From Clostridiales bacterium GWD2_32_19 (GTDB lineage: Bacteria > Bacillota > Clostridia > Lachnospirales > UBA12420): 52,118 nt of DNA. The translations under genes were made by a program, and so were the position numbers. The DNA lies in contig MGOU01000030.1 in assembly GCA_001795385.1 (NCBI GenBank), forward strand, positions 1 to 52,118, in the 5' to 3' direction. The notes beneath the pieces were generated by a model. The model searched no databases, had not been told where the DNA came from, and saw only the letters and a program-made list of their open reading frames with translations. Below are positions 41,783-49,614 of the stretch, piece after piece. Numbering within the stretch: position 1 is the stretch's first letter; every line of letters begins with the position of its first letter.

Positions 41783-41811
41783 TTGACAAAACTTTCTAAA
41801 TTTGATAATAT
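41783..41811 (+). promoter_or_regulatory. Promoter of the thrS leader
   Basis: TTGACA at 41783-41788, 17 bases, TAATAT at 41806-41811. The transcript would begin near 41818. Confidence 0.8.
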
Positions 41812-41845
41812 AGGAGCAACTTTAAAAATCAGGAGGTGTTTTGCA

Positions 41846-41923
41846 ATGGAAAGAATAATAGTTATAACGACCACAACCATTAACTCTTTTTGCTGTGCAT
41901 CAAACACCTGTGTAAGGTTTTAG
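41846..41923 (+). CDS. Threonine leader peptide of thrS (candidate attenuator)
   Basis: 25 codons, ATG 41846 behind a near-perfect AGGAGGTG. Residues 8-11 are four consecutive Thr (codons ACG ACC ACA ACC) within MERIIVITTTTINS, with a fifth Thr at 21. The downstream gene is threonyl-tRNA synthetase. The stop TAG (41921-41923) overlaps AGTAACT (41922-41928), which can pair with AGTTATT (41957-41963), the 5' arm of the terminator that follows. A ribosome that finishes the peptide would cover AGTAACT and let the terminator form. One stalled at the Thr codons would leave it free, so transcription reads through into thrS. Inferred from sequence; very similar in logic to enteric thrL. Confidence 0.75.
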   Translation: MERIIVITTTTINSFCCASNTCVRF

Positions 41924-41953
41924 TAACTACACAATACTGATGGTAATAGCATG

Positions 41954-41985
41954 AGGAGTTATTCTGTATAGGATAATTCTTTTTT
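41954..41985 (+). terminator. Attenuator terminator of thrS
   Basis: GAGTTATTC (41956-41964) pairs with GGATAATTC (41971-41979), 9 bp with two G-U pairs and a six-base loop, followed by T6. Its 5' arm is shared with the competing pairing to AGTAACT at 41922. Confidence 0.75.
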
Positions 41986-42014
41986 ATTACAAATTTTAAA
42001 GGAAGTGGTGTAAA

Positions 42015-42077
42015 ATGAGAAGGTGCGTTAAAGAATTAAAATTCTTTTCTTCTGAGATAACCTGTTCTTTGGTATAG
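42015..42077 (+). CDS. 20-residue ORF between attenuator and thrS
   Basis: ATG 42015 has GGAAGTGGTG upstream; peptide MRRCVKELKFFSSEITCSLV, stop TAG at 42077, 55 bases before thrS. It holds only one Thr. AAAGAATT and AATTCTTT inside it form a small hairpin. The position after the terminator parallels the small ORF between the T-box terminator and trpS at 24467. Confidence 0.35.
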   Translation: MRRCVKELKFFSSEITCSLV

Positions 42078-42132
42078 TAACTTAATTAATAGCAACAGCT
42101 ATAAAACCAAAAGCCAAAGGGGAGATAGATTT

Positions 42133-43569
42133 ATGAAGAATAGAGAAGATATAGTAAGGAATATAGAAAGCAGGTATTTAGTACTACTAGAGAATGGTAA
42201 CGAGATTAAACTCGACCTAGATAATAAAGAAGAAGTAGTAAGTGAATTAAGTAATATAGGAGATGAGCAACTCAGAGCGTATGTTTTATCTGAGGAGATG
42301 AAGTCGGATAATAACCTAGAGGCACCATCAATTAAGGCTATGAGACGACTTGAGTATGTAGATTATGAGGAAGCAAGTGATGCAGGGCATTTTAGAATGT
42401 ATCCAAACGGCCAACTTATATTTGATTTACTCAAAGACTGGATGGATGAGATAGCTAAAAACAGATTACAAGCAATGCAAATAGAGTCACCAGTTATTTA
42501 TAATTGGGATGATAAGGAGATAAGGGAGCAGGCAAGTTCGTTCCATGAAAGACATTATATAGTAAAAGTTCCTGATGATCCGAGTAAGGAGTTTATACTA
42601 AGATTTGCTGGAGACTTTGGACTGTTTAAAATGTTTAAGCAGGCTAATTTTAGCTACAAGATGTTACCAATCAGAGTTTATGAATTCTCTAAGAGTTTTA
42701 GATATGAGAAAAGAGGGGAGTTATCTGGACTGAGGAGACTGAGAGCTTTCCATATGCCAGATATACACTGCTTTTGCAAGGATTTAAAGCAAGGAATTGA
42801 AGAGTACAAGAACTTATACAAAAGATATGCCGACCTAGCAAACGGTGTAGGGATAAAGTACGCAGTAGTGGTGAGAGTGGTTGAAAGCTTTTATGAAGAG
42901 TATAAGGAAGACTTACTTGAACTAGCTAGATACTCGAAGGCTCCATTGTTTGTAGAATGTTTATCAGAGATGAAACACTACTGGGCTATAAAGCACGAGT
43001 TTCAATCTATAGACAGTATAAATGGCAATCAACAATTATCAACAATCCAATTTGATGTGAAGGATGCAAAAATATACGGTATAAACTATGTTGATGAAAA
43101 TAGTGAAAAGCAAGGCTGTATAATATGTCATTCAAGTATAGGAAGCGTGGAAAGATGGATCTACGCAGTACTTGAAGAAGCACTTAAGAAAGAAAAACCA
43201 GGATTACCTTTATGGTTATCGCCAGTGCAAGTGAGGGTTATACCAGTAGCAAATGATAAACATTTAGAATTTTGCAAGAAACTGCATATGGAAGGTATTA
43301 GATATGATATAGATGACCGAGATGAAAGATTAGGTCGCAAAATAGCGAAAGCTAATCAAGAATGGGTACCATATGTTTTGGTTGTAGGAGACAATGAAAT
43401 AGAATCAGGAAAATATAGTATTCAGATACGCGGAGAAGAAGATAAACGAGAGATATCGCTAGACGAGCTTGTGGCTGAAATAAAAGAAAAATGCGAAGGT
43501 ATGCCATATAGAAATATAGCAATGAGTAAGTATCTGAGTAAGAGACCTATTTTTGTAGGGGCTGTGTGA
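42133..43569 (+). CDS. thrS: Threonyl-tRNA synthetase, archaeal type, without N-terminal editing domain
   Basis: 478 residues. The class II core at about 80-350 reads FDLLKDWMDEIAKNRL, then motif 2 RVYEFSKSFRYEKRGELSGL followed by RRLRAFHMPDIH, and motif 3 CHSSIGSVERWIYAVLEEA. This pattern (RGEL.GLRRLRAF.MPD.H) is that of archaeal rather than bacterial ThrRS. The anticodon-binding domain follows (LPLWLSPVQVRVIPVA, GIRYDIDDRDERLGRKI, YVLVVGDNE). Archaeal ThrRS has an N-terminal editing domain of about 140 residues; here only about 80 unrelated residues precede the core. H212 and H333 fit two zinc ligands. The position of the third, a Cys in the family, seems to be Asp161 (RFAGDFGLF). ATG 42133 has GGGGAG. 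Confidence 0.85.
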   Translation: MKNREDIVRNIESRYLVLLENGNEIKLDLDNKEEVVSELSNIGDEQLRAYVLSEEMKSDNNLEAPSIKAMRRLEYVDYEEASDAGHFRMYPNGQLIFDLLKDWMDEIAKNRLQAMQIESPVIYNWDDKEIREQASSFHERHYIVKVPDDPSKEFILRFAGDFGLFKMFKQANFSYKMLPIRVYEFSKSFRYEKRGELSGLRRLRAFHMPDIHCFCKDLKQGIEEYKNLYKRYADLANGVGIKYAVVVRVVESFYEEYKEDLLELARYSKAPLFVECLSEMKHYWAIKHEFQSIDSINGNQQLSTIQFDVKDAKIYGINYVDENSEKQGCIICHSSIGSVERWIYAVLEEALKKEKPGLPLWLSPVQVRVIPVANDKHLEFCKKLHMEGIRYDIDDRDERLGRKIAKANQEWVPYVLVVGDNEIESGKYSIQIRGEEDKREISLDELVAEIKEKCEGMPYRNIAMSKYLSKRPIFVGAV

Positions 43570-43590
43570 AACTACGCGAATTGTAACAAA

Positions 43591-43638
43591 CTCAAGCAAG
43601 AAGTCGTATAAATAAACGATTTTTTGCTTGAGGTTTTT
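43591..43638 (+). terminator. Terminator after thrS, related to the ABC leader terminator
   Basis: CTCAAGCAAGAAGTCGT pairs with ACGATTTTTTGCTTGAG, then GTTTTT. The core AAGCAAG-AGTCGTATAA...AACGATT...TTGCTTG is shared with the terminator at 21423-21475, although the flanking genes are unrelated. Confidence 0.85.
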
Positions 43639-43639
43639 G

Positions 43640-43668
43640 TTTACAGTAAAAGAATTGTTTGGTATAAT
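43640..43668 (+). promoter_or_regulatory. Putative promoter after thrS
   Basis: TTTACA at 43640-43645, 17 bases, TATAAT at 43663-43668, directly after the thrS terminator. Confidence 0.6.
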
Positions 43669-43680
43669 TTGAAATAGTGA

Positions 43681-43998
43681 GGTGATTTAAATCTAAATAA
43701 AGCAGATCTACCGTATAGGGACTTTGTTGCAGAATATTATTATAATAAACTGCAATTAAATAAAATAAAAAATATACATATAGAAAGTAGTGTTGACAAC
43801 ATTTTAGAGGATTGTAATTTGATTAGTAGAGTAAAGGAAAAAGGAATATGTTTAAGCAGCAATATAGTTAATGAAGAATTGTTTGTAGAAAAGAAAGCAC
43901 AATGTCAAGTCATATATAAGCATAAAGATTATATAGAAGTAAATAACACCAAGCTAAAGAATATTACCCAATTATTAGCAATATTACTGTATAAATGA
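43681..43998 (+). CDS. Hypothetical protein frame with no normal start codon
   Basis: An open frame of about 105 codons ending TGA at 43996-43998, reading NKADLPYRDFVAEYYYNKLQ, then KIKNIHIESSVDNIL, RVKEKGICLSS and a final KNITQLLAILLYK. A promoter (43640) and a ribosome site GAGGTG (43679-43684) are in the right places, but the codons after it are GAT TTA AAT CTA AAT AAA; none is ATG, GTG or TTG. The first standard start is a TTG far inside, near 43819. Either a start codon was lost or a rare one is used. I do not recognise the family. Confidence 0.45.
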   Translation, partial: GDLNLNKADLPYRDFVAEYYYNKLQLNKIKNIHIESSVDNILEDCNLISRVKEKGICLSSNIVNEELFVEKKAQCQVIYKHKDYIEVNNTKLKNITQLLAILLYK

Positions 43999-44030
43999 TT
44001 TCTTTACAAGGAGAAATATGATGGAAAAAG

Positions 44031-44076
44031 AAAAAATCTCCCTTAAAGTTATACTTATTTTTCAGAGAGATTTTTA
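44031..44076. terminator. Bidirectional terminator
   Basis: AAAAAATCTC (44031-44040) pairs with GAGATTTTT (44067-44075). It lies between the plus-strand frame ending at 43998 and the minus-strand gene ending at 44100. Confidence 0.65.
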
Positions 44077-44099
44077 TTGCATGTAAAATTTAAAAATAT

Positions 44100-44342
44100 T
44101 TAGTTGGTCTTATTTGTGTTGTTTTCTTTGTGTTCCTTAATAATTTCTTCTGCTCTTTCTAACATGTTTGGATATAAATTTTCAGGTACAAATTCTTTTC
44201 CAATTTCTACGCTTACTTTATGCCTAGCACATATAAGATTATTACCTTCACAATAACGTTTTTTATATATGGATCCAATTCCGCTTTCAACAGTCATTTT
44301 ATCATTGTAGAATGGACATGCAGCTAATTTTTCACAAGTCAA
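44100..44342 (-). CDS. Small conserved four-cysteine protein
   Basis: 80 residues with start TTG at 44342, nine bases behind AGGGGGG; the ATG further up (44396) has no ribosome site. Sequence features: TCEKLAACPFYNDKM at the start, GIGSIYKKRYCEGNNLICARHKV in the middle, and a charged helical tail with many Asn/Lys (HKENNTNKTN). The four cysteines, spaced C-x5-C and C-x6-C, suggest a metal or Fe-S site. Similar small proteins occur in other anaerobes, but I know no function for them. It is a single-gene unit on the minus strand. Confidence 0.65.
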   Translation of the reverse strand: MTCEKLAACPFYNDKMTVESGIGSIYKKRYCEGNNLICARHKVSVEIGKEFVPENLYPNMLERAEEIIKEHKENNTNKTN

Positions 44343-44605
44343 AGTATTCACCCCCCTATTTATCATGTGTATAGTACTTATAGATAATGATAGCATTACT
44401 GTAAACTTATGTCAATATATATACAAAAAGTATATAAAAATTAATATATTATACATAAAAGAAGAAAAATGTTTATTTATACAGGAATGTAGTATTATAA
44501 GTGGGTGCAAATAATCTTAATTAACCTGTCGATCAATGTGAAAAATCTAATTGATAGGATATTGCAAAGAAAAAAGTTTGATAAATAAATCAAGGGGGGA
44601 TGAAA

Positions 44606-45430
44606 ATGAAGTATATTTCAGAAATAACGGATGAACTTAGGGTTAGGGTATTAGAGTGTTTATATGAAGATGAACTGTTTAATGTGTTTCTAATTCATTT
44701 TATAGAGAGCCAAATTGAAGATATTGGAGAATTATATATTACCGAGTCATACGATAGTATTAATAGTATTTTGCATATGAAGTTCGATGGGAATTCTTAC
44801 TTTACAAGTTTTTATTATAGGAATGAAGAGGGGCTAAATGAAATTATAAAACAGCTAAAAAAGTTAAACTACAGCAGAATATTATTATCTGGTAAAATGA
44901 AAGATGTATCTAAAGTATTAGATTGTGTTGGTAAAAACAAAGTATCTGCTCCTGATATATATTATAAGTTTGATATAAACAAACACAAAAATCTAACATT
45001 ACAACAAGTTTGCAATTTTAGGATAGCCACTGATAGTAAAGAGGATTTAAATATAATTAGCAAATTTATGATTGGTTTTTTTGAGCCTACAACCCAACAA
45101 GAAACAGCAGACTTAATCAATACCAAGAAATTATTAGAAGATTTAAAAGTAGGTATTTACTTTATTGAATATAATGAACAAGTAGTAGGCATGGCACGTA
45201 TAAGTGGAAAAACAAAAAAATATGTAGATATTACGACCGTCTATATTGATCCACAGAATAGAGGTAAAGGTTTTAGTAAGAGTTTGATGGAACATATGGT
45301 GCAAATTATTATCTCCGAAAATAAAATCCCTGTAATGCAAGCTTCATCATTGAATATAATTGCAAGAAAAACATATGAGTCTTTGGGATTTGTTAAAGAA
45401 GATGACTATTTATTTGAGTTTATATCGTGA
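44606..45430 (+). CDS. GNAT family acetyltransferase
   Basis: 274 residues from ATG 44606 (RBS AAGGGGGG; an ATG at 44600 is too near to it). The N-terminal 130 residues are a divergent half with LNVF-type start (LFNVFLIHFIESQIED). The C-terminal GNAT core is clear: VGIYFIEYNEQVVGMARISGKT, then VDITTVYIDPQNRGKGFSKSLMEHMV with the R-G-K-G acetyl-CoA loop, and SSLNIIARKTYESLGFVKEDDYLFEF. Substrate unknown; the two-part build recalls acetyltransferases on small molecules or peptides. Confidence 0.85.
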   Translation: MKYISEITDELRVRVLECLYEDELFNVFLIHFIESQIEDIGELYITESYDSINSILHMKFDGNSYFTSFYYRNEEGLNEIIKQLKKLNYSRILLSGKMKDVSKVLDCVGKNKVSAPDIYYKFDINKHKNLTLQQVCNFRIATDSKEDLNIISKFMIGFFEPTTQQETADLINTKKLLEDLKVGIYFIEYNEQVVGMARISGKTKKYVDITTVYIDPQNRGKGFSKSLMEHMVQIIISENKIPVMQASSLNIIARKTYESLGFVKEDDYLFEFIS

Positions 45431-45468
45431 AAACAAGGTATATATAAAAAAATCAATAAAATATGGTG

Positions 45469-46293
45469 CTAATTCAGATTAATCTGATTTTTATCTTCTG
45501 AGATACGACTTAAAACTCTGTTTGCATTTTCATTATAAACTTGATTACCAGTTATTTCTTCATGTGTAGTATAAAAATCCTCATCATCTCTACACATATC
45601 TTTAAAACTATTTAAAAGATCTCCAGGTACTGTTTTGCTGAGTTCATCAAAGGTTTCTTCTTTTGAAAAAGCCTTACTATTATATCCTCTATTACTCATC
45701 ATAGCATGAAATATATCAACAATTGTTATCATTTCTACCGTTTCGGGAAGTTTAACTAAATTATATGTGTCTTTAACATACCATTCAATAAACTTTCCTT
45801 TGGATTCTAAATAACAATCTCTCTTATCATCTTTTTTGAGTATATGATGAAACATTGCAAAGTCTCTGATAAGATTTTGATCAACATCATCGCCTAGAAG
45901 TGGCATAATTTCTTTAAGTATTTCGGTACTGCCTATTGTATGTTGTTCCATACTTAAATGATCATAAATATCAAATTTACAGGGCATTAGAAGATTAGGA
46001 TCTACTGTTAATTTACCTATATCGTGAAGGAAACCAGCTATCATAAAGTTCTTTACTTCGTTCTCTAAATATCCAAGATGTTTTGCAAAACGTCCAATGA
46101 TTTTGGATACATCTAAAGTATGATATAATGTTTCTCTATATATATAGAATGTTTTCTCATTAACAAAAAACTTTTTATCTATATAATTTTTAAATTCATC
46201 AGGAAAAAGACTAAAAACACTAGAGTACTTTTCACGAATCTCAGCTACTTCTGATTTATATAAAATATCAGATTTATCATTTGTAAATATCAT
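45469..46293 (-). CDS. HD-domain phosphohydrolase
   Basis: 274 residues from ATG 46293, with AAGGATG nine bases upstream; a GTG at 46302 overlaps that site. HD domain residues: H in YRETLYHTLDVSKII, the HD pair in IAGFLHDIGKLTVD, H in SMEQHTIGSTEIL, and MFHHILKKDD, then VDIFHAMMSNRGYNSKAFSKEE. This resembles the core of HD-GYP c-di-GMP phosphodiesterases, but the second half of the GYP motif (HH..GYP) is not kept, so c-di-GMP is only one possible substrate. It has its own promoter. Confidence 0.75.
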   Translation of the reverse strand: MIFTNDKSDILYKSEVAEIREKYSSVFSLFPDEFKNYIDKKFFVNEKTFYIYRETLYHTLDVSKIIGRFAKHLGYLENEVKNFMIAGFLHDIGKLTVDPNLLMPCKFDIYDHLSMEQHTIGSTEILKEIMPLLGDDVDQNLIRDFAMFHHILKKDDKRDCYLESKGKFIEWYVKDTYNLVKLPETVEMITIVDIFHAMMSNRGYNSKAFSKEETFDELSKTVPGDLLNSFKDMCRDDEDFYTTHEEITGNQVYNENANRVLSRISEDKNQINLN

Positions 46294-46375
46294 GTATAAC
46301 ACATCCTTCTTTATAAATAGGATGCTTTCATATATTTGTATTTACATTACAGCACCCTATATATACCATAAAAGT

Positions 46376-46404
46376 ATTATATCATAAATTAAAAAGGAAA
46401 TCAA
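46376..46404 (-). promoter_or_regulatory. Promoter of the HD-domain gene
   Basis: On the minus strand TTGATT (46404-46399), 17 bases, TATAAT (46381-46376), 83 bases before the start codon. Confidence 0.7.
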
Positions 46405-46493
46405 TACTGAACATGGTAATGTTTGGATTTGCTGGATGGGGTCTATTTTTGGGAAGTTATAGAAAAAATTAGGGGTAAATTTTTTGTAAGTTA

Positions 46494-46522
46494 TTGTTAG
46501 AATGTATGTGCTATGATATAAT
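46494..46522 (+). promoter_or_regulatory. Promoter of the DHH-family gene
   Basis: TTGTTA at 46494-46499, 17 bases, TATAAT at 46517-46522. The 100-base leader contains a six-codon mini-ORF at 46565 (MKNTLK) with AAGGAG. The 328-base divergent gap holds this promoter and the minus-strand one, nothing else that I see. Confidence 0.7.
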
Positions 46523-46621
46523 TATAAAAACAGAAAAAATTTTACAAATGAAGGAGTTTTTATAATGAAAAATACGCTAAAATAGTTTAGAAAATACTAT
46601 AGATAAAGGAGTAATATAATT

Positions 46622-47578
46622 ATGAAAGTTAGACTATTTACACATATAAAAGATATTGATGGAATAGGGTGTGCTGTTCTTGCTAGATTAATATTTCATG
46701 ATATTACAATATCCTATCATGAAGTTTATGATATAAATCAAATAATAAAAGAATTTATAGATACAAAAGAATACAGAGGATATGAGATAATATATATCAC
46801 GGATTTAAACATATCAGACGAACTTGCGGGAGAAATTAATATACTCTCAGAATTTAAAAATAAAATAATGATATTAGACCATCACATGCATGCTGTAAGA
46901 TTAAATAAATATTGCTTTGCAAATGTAATAGTTGAGGATGAAAAGGGTCAATGCTCTGGTACTAGTTTATTCTATAAACATCTATGTGACAAATACGCAA
47001 ATGAGTTATTAATGAAAAATTCAACTAGTCAGTTTGTGGAACTAGTTAGACAACAAGATACTTGGAAATGGAAAACAAAATACAATAATTATGATGCAAG
47101 AGACTTAGCATGGCTATTTGATAAATATGGGATAGATAAATTTTCGGAAGATATGATTAGGGTAATTAGTGAAAATGAAGAATTTGAGTTACCTCTAAAT
47201 AATATAGAATACATAAATAGCAGAATAAAACTTTGCGAAGAATTTGTAGAAAAACGATATTCTAAATTAATTCATAATAAAAGATGTGCAGTAGTATTTG
47301 CAGAAAATACATATAGAAATGACATAGGCGAAATGATAAGAGAGATATATCCTAATAATTATGATATGACTATTATAATAGATACAAGTAAAGAAGGAGA
47401 AATTCCAATAAGTATAAGATCAGCAAACGATAATACAGATGTAAATGAGTTTGCAGAAATATATGGGGGCAGGGGGCACACAAAAGCGGCGGCGTTTAAA
47501 GTTTATAAAGGTGAAGATTATATAGAAAGCTTTACAGATGAACAGCATATAGCATATATATTTAATAAATCTGAGTAG
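46622..47578 (+). CDS. DHH-family phosphoesterase
   Basis: 318 residues, ATG 46622 with AAAGGAG. Domain DHH: THIKDIDGIG (Asp ligands), IYITDLN, and the DHH motif as MILDHHMHAV. DHHA1 at the end: GEIPISIRSANDNTDVNEFAEIYGGRGHTKAAAF, containing GG-x-G-H. These together make a manganese-dependent phosphodiesterase of the oligoribonuclease/NrnA or c-di-AMP (Pap/GdpP-C) type. There is no membrane or PAS part, so it is a stand-alone soluble enzyme. Specificity among nano-RNA, pAp and cyclic dinucleotides is open. Confidence 0.85.
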   Translation: MKVRLFTHIKDIDGIGCAVLARLIFHDITISYHEVYDINQIIKEFIDTKEYRGYEIIYITDLNISDELAGEINILSEFKNKIMILDHHMHAVRLNKYCFANVIVEDEKGQCSGTSLFYKHLCDKYANELLMKNSTSQFVELVRQQDTWKWKTKYNNYDARDLAWLFDKYGIDKFSEDMIRVISENEEFELPLNNIEYINSRIKLCEEFVEKRYSKLIHNKRCAVVFAENTYRNDIGEMIREIYPNNYDMTIIIDTSKEGEIPISIRSANDNTDVNEFAEIYGGRGHTKAAAFKVYKGEDYIESFTDEQHIAYIFNKSE

Positions 47579-47700
47579 TGTCTACATACGTGTGGGGAAT
47601 GATTTTGTTTAGTACATCAAGACATATCTCAATTACCTGACGAAGTGCAAAAGTTGATTAAGTAATAATCATAACAATAAAGAAAATTGGAGGTATATAC

Positions 47701-48627
47701 ATGAGTTTATATAAGTTAAAAAAAGGTGATATTATAGGAATCGTTTCACCATCAGGTTCAATTACTAAAGAAATAATGATACAATTTAATGAAGGTGTAA
47801 AATTCTTGAAAGAACAAGGATTTAATATTAAGTATGGCAAAAATATCTTTAAAGTAGATGATTATTCGGCAGGAACTCCAGAGGAAAAAGCAGATGATAT
47901 AAATGAAATGTTTGCTGATAAAGAAGTAAAAGCGATAATATGTTCACAAGGCGGAGATAATGCTAATTCAGTATTACCTTTACTGGACTATGAATTAATA
48001 AAAAACAACCCTAAAGTTTTTATGGGAATAAGTGATATAACAGTTTTATTGTTAGGTATATATAAAAAAACAGGAATGATAACTTTTCACGGAAATGATA
48101 TAATGTGGGGGTTTGGTTGGAATCCCTCAAAATACGACGAGGATGAATTTAAAAAAATCATTGTGGAAGGGCAAATAGGAAAAATAATAAAGAACGGTGA
48201 AAGAAAAACTGTGAGAGAGGGAATAACAGAGGGATCTTTAGTAGGAGGGAATATTAAATGTCTTATGAAACTGGCAGGTACAGATTATTTTCCAGAAATG
48301 AAAGATTCAATATTATTTTTGGAAGAACACACCACTACTCCCGAAGAATGTGATTACCAATTTAATCAATTAAAGCAAATGGGTGTATTTGAGAAAATTA
48401 AAGGTGTTGTCATAGGCTACATATATGGGTTGCAGGCTGAGAATGAAAATCTGATTCAAATGGAAGAAGTTTTACTGAATGTAACAAAAGAATATACATT
48501 CCCAATATTAAAAATAAATGATTTTGGACATTGTTGCCCGAATACTACATTACCTATAGGGGCGAAAGTAAGATTAGATGCAACTAATTGTGATATAGAG
48601 ATAATGGAGCACTATTTTGATATGTAA
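47701..48627 (+). CDS. LD-carboxypeptidase, peptidase family S66
   Basis: 308 residues, ATG 47701 after TTGGAGG. It removes D-Ala from L,D-linked murein tetrapeptides in LdcA, or self-immunity peptides in MccF. GDIIGIVSPSG is at the start. The catalytic Ser lies in MGISDIT near 116 (GISD replaces the commoner GYSD), a Glu in LFLEEH near 217, and the His in DFGHCCPNTTLPIG near 285. The STDE-type layout is full length. The function is likely cell-wall turnover; resistance to a microcin-like peptide is the alternative. Confidence 0.88.
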   Translation: MSLYKLKKGDIIGIVSPSGSITKEIMIQFNEGVKFLKEQGFNIKYGKNIFKVDDYSAGTPEEKADDINEMFADKEVKAIICSQGGDNANSVLPLLDYELIKNNPKVFMGISDITVLLLGIYKKTGMITFHGNDIMWGFGWNPSKYDEDEFKKIIVEGQIGKIIKNGERKTVREGITEGSLVGGNIKCLMKLAGTDYFPEMKDSILFLEEHTTTPEECDYQFNQLKQMGVFEKIKGVVIGYIYGLQAENENLIQMEEVLLNVTKEYTFPILKINDFGHCCPNTTLPIGAKVRLDATNCDIEIMEHYFDM

Positions 48628-48667
48628 GGAAAATATGTAATAAATGTGTAAAAAAGAAAATTTGTGA

Positions 48668-48754
48668 AGATACAATGTATTGAGTAGATATGGACATTTG
48701 GAAGAAGATGAAACAATAAAAGCAGCGTTGCGATTTGCAATTATAGTAAAATGA
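48668..48754 (+). pseudogene. Remnant resembling the C-terminus of a DUF433 (antitoxin-like) protein
   Basis: A short frame without start codon: SRYGHLEEDETIKAALRFA then IIVK and TGA at 48752-48754. The pattern YPHL(T/E)EEDI(K/R)AAL.(F/Y)A is the conserved C-terminal helix region of DUF433 proteins, which are often antitoxin-like. Only about 28 codons remain and no partner toxin is present. Confidence 0.45.
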
Positions 48755-48808
48755 TAAAGTTTTCTGATTTTGGATGGTGAGTATAAGTTATAAGAAAGGG
48801 TTGATGGC

Positions 48809-49540
48809 ATGAATAAACTCAGTAGGAGAATCGTGTTACTGATAGGAATAATTATTTTATTAGATGGATGGATTGTTAGTTTGTTTTCTAATTTTAATAT
48901 AGGGAATGCTATTGTAGTAATTGCTGGAGTTGCAATTATAGCATATGCGATTTTTATAAATAGAATAAAACATATAAAAATTATAAATTATATTATACTA
49001 ATATGTTTGAGCAGTTTCTTTGCAATAGCTATTTTTATATTTATTGCAGGCAGAATTGATACTGTGAATTTTACTGAAGACGCAGTAATCGTGCTTGGTG
49101 CGGGTATAAAAGGGGATACAGTAGGCGCTGGTTTGGCGAGCAGGTTAGATAAATGTGTGGAATATGTATCTAAGAATGACAAAGCAGTTATAGTTGTTAG
49201 CGGAGGACAAGGGCCACAAGAGAACATTAGCGAAGCACTTGCCATGGAGAGATATCTTATAGATAAAGGAATTAGTAAAGATAAAATAATAAAAGAGGAT
49301 AAATCTACTAGTACATTTGAGAATTTTAAGTTTTCAAAGGAAATACTAGATAGCAAGTTTGGTGAAAGATATAATGTGGCATACATAACAAATGATTTTC
49401 ATATTTATCGCGCAGGAGTGACAGCTAAAAGAGTAGGACTCGAGGTAAGTAATTTTAGCGCAGGCATTGAATTTTATATGATTCCACCAACATATGCAAG
49501 AGAGGTTCTTGCTGTTTTGAAAATGTGGGTTGTAAAATAA
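48809..49540 (+). CDS. DUF218/YdcF-SanA family membrane protein
   Basis: 243 residues with three hydrophobic segments at about 7-27, 30-50 and 58-82. A DUF218 domain follows: EDAVIVLGAGIKGDTVGAGLASRLDKCVEYV, VIVVSGGQGPQENISEALAMERYLIDKGI, then STSTFENFKFSKEILD and VAYITNDFHIYRAGVTAKRVGLEV. This is the ElyC/SanA/YdcF fold. Members act in the envelope, in lipid-carrier or cell-wall related steps, with reaction unclear. ATG 48809 has GAAAGGGTTG. Confidence 0.85.
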   Translation: MNKLSRRIVLLIGIIILLDGWIVSLFSNFNIGNAIVVIAGVAIIAYAIFINRIKHIKIINYIILICLSSFFAIAIFIFIAGRIDTVNFTEDAVIVLGAGIKGDTVGAGLASRLDKCVEYVSKNDKAVIVVSGGQGPQENISEALAMERYLIDKGISKDKIIKEDKSTSTFENFKFSKEILDSKFGERYNVAYITNDFHIYRAGVTAKRVGLEVSNFSAGIEFYMIPPTYAREVLAVLKMWVVK

Positions 49541-49614
49541 GGATTAATATTTACATATATGAAATGTGTTGCTTGTTTTAGAAAATAATTTCAATGGCTG
49601 ATGGGAGAGAAACT

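Noticed and set aside
41739-42132. T-box control of thrS
   Set aside because: No GGTGGNACC-type T-box sequence occurs between 41739 and 42132; the Thr leader peptide explains the region better.
47579-47700. Short frame reading LVHQDISQLPDEVQKLIK before the LD-carboxypeptidase gene
   Set aside because: It may be the end of a lost gene, but 18 residues without a start are not enough to name a family.
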